Of a stretch of 64,000 nt of DNA, positions 63,883-64,000 are shown piece by piece. The translations under genes were made by a program, and so were the position numbers. Each line of letters opens with the position of its first letter. Position 1 is the first letter of the stretch. The notes beneath the pieces are model-generated. The model was not told the origin of the DNA. It saw nothing but the letters and a program-made list of their open reading frames with translations, and did no database searches. The stretch comes from Auanema rhodensis (taxonomy: Eukaryota; Nematoda; Chromadorea; Rhabditida; Rhabditidae): the NCBI GenBank assembly GCA_964057225.1, contig CAXKVF010000080.1:248001-312000 (forward strand), given 5' to 3'.

Positions 63883-64000
63883 ATGTACACGTGATGTGCA
63901 CTTGGTATGTAACTCGCTTCACGTGAAAGATAAAGAGATGCGGTTTTCAAAATTAGATTCCCCATGTCCATATTAGTCTCAAAACAAATTTTTATTGATA
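63883..64000 (+). repeat. Partial monomer at the window edge
   Basis: The first 118 bases of a monomer carrying A98C (TCTCAAAAC), cut by the end of the window. A98C was last seen in region II, so its return may mark the start of another type of domain to the right. Confidence 0.9.

Larger units (their letters stand above)
1..64000 (+). repeat. 176-bp satellite DNA array filling the window
   Basis: The motif atgtacacgtgatgtgcact recurs every 176 bp from base 1 to the end of the window, always on this strand, giving 363 complete monomers and one partial. Monomers differ from each other at only a few positions, almost all substitutions; only four monomers have a changed length. There is no insertion of unrelated sequence anywhere. 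Stops occur in every frame of the usual monomer, and 176 is not a multiple of three, so the array cannot encode a long protein. Arrays of this size and unit length are known from eukaryotic centromeres, pericentromeres and subtelomeres; which of these applies cannot be told from sequence alone. I do not recognise the family. No gene is present in any stretch of this window. Confidence 0.98.
54203..64000 (+). repeat. Region V: domain with G55A, G94C, A146T and A162G
   Basis: Class D disappears and class B becomes common again. New markers are G55A (AAGAAATG), G94C (TATTACTC), A146T (GAATTTT), A162G (CTTTAGTTT), A51T (GATATAG) and A106T. The left part (54555-56842) is a mixture of short duplications; the right part is an ordered 14-monomer HOR. 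The window ends inside the array, so its right border is not seen. Confidence 0.8.

Noticed and set aside
1-64000. CRISPR array (regular direct repeats)
   Set aside because: There are no unique spacers between short repeats; the whole 176-bp unit is repeated, which is satellite structure.
1-64000. CENP-B box in the monomer
   Set aside because: The box needs TTCG and CGGG cores. The canonical monomer has no TTCG or CGAA on either strand and no CGGG or CCCG.
1-64000. Telomeric or interstitial telomere repeats
   Set aside because: No run of TTAGGG, TTTAGGG, TTAGG or their complements was seen.
1-64000. Identity as primate alpha satellite or the Arabidopsis 178-bp centromere repeat because of the similar unit length
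   Set aside because: The sequence does not resemble what I know of either family; unit length alone is weak evidence since many satellites are 150-180 bp.
1-64000. Intact gene, tRNA or rRNA hidden in the array
   Set aside because: Every stretch is accounted for by the 176-bp monomer with point changes; no unexplained segment is left.

Overview
The whole 64 kb window is one uninterrupted tandem satellite DNA array. It holds 363 complete head-to-tail monomers plus a 118-bp partial one at the right edge (63883-64000). The basic unit is 176 bp, about 32% G+C (56 of 176 bases by hand count), and every copy lies in the same orientation. I see no protein-coding gene, RNA gene, transposon, CRISPR array, origin or promoter. 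Long homogeneous arrays of nucleosome-sized monomers with nested higher-order repeats (HORs) are typical of eukaryotic centromeric, pericentromeric or subtelomeric heterochromatin, most often in plants and animals. I do not recognise the monomer as a named satellite family and cannot name the organism. It has no CENP-B box and no telomere-type repeat.

Nomenclature used below: m1 is the first base of the monomer as phased at base 1 (begins atgtacacgt). Four classes are set by m121-124: A = GGTT, B = GCTT, C = GGTG, D = AGTT. Other recurrent variants are given as base-position-base (for example C8A). Phase is constant apart from four small deletions at about 32593, 34909, 35276 and 44102, which together shift the register by 6 bp.

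Layout: (I) 1-17600, mixed A/B/C monomers built from a 34-monomer HOR (1233-7216), a second copy expanded by internal duplications (7217-14432) and a partial third copy (15489-17600). (II) 17601-23232, rich in class B, with a 22-monomer-spaced duplication and 3- and 4-monomer local repeats. (III) 23233-35899, mostly A/C, with 5-, 8- and 16-monomer periodicities; three of the four deletions fall here. (IV) 35900-54202, the only part with class D, containing a clean 16-monomer tandem HOR (44875-50506) and a 13-monomer block repeated about 10.7 kb away. (V) 54203-64000, class A/B/C with G55A, G94C, A146T and A162G, built from a 14/16-monomer HOR in three consecutive copies.

Each monomer carries two CACGTG hexamers (one inside the palindrome TTCACGTGAA), an ACGTGA motif recurring three times at 32-33 bp spacing across the monomer junction, a 15-bp interrupted palindrome TCATGGT-A-ACCATGA, and a 7-bp-arm AT-rich inverted repeat spanning the junction. 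Class-defining sites sit at the edge of the 15-bp palindrome. All HOR calls come from reading variant patterns by eye; they need a dot plot or HOR caller for exact edges and identities.
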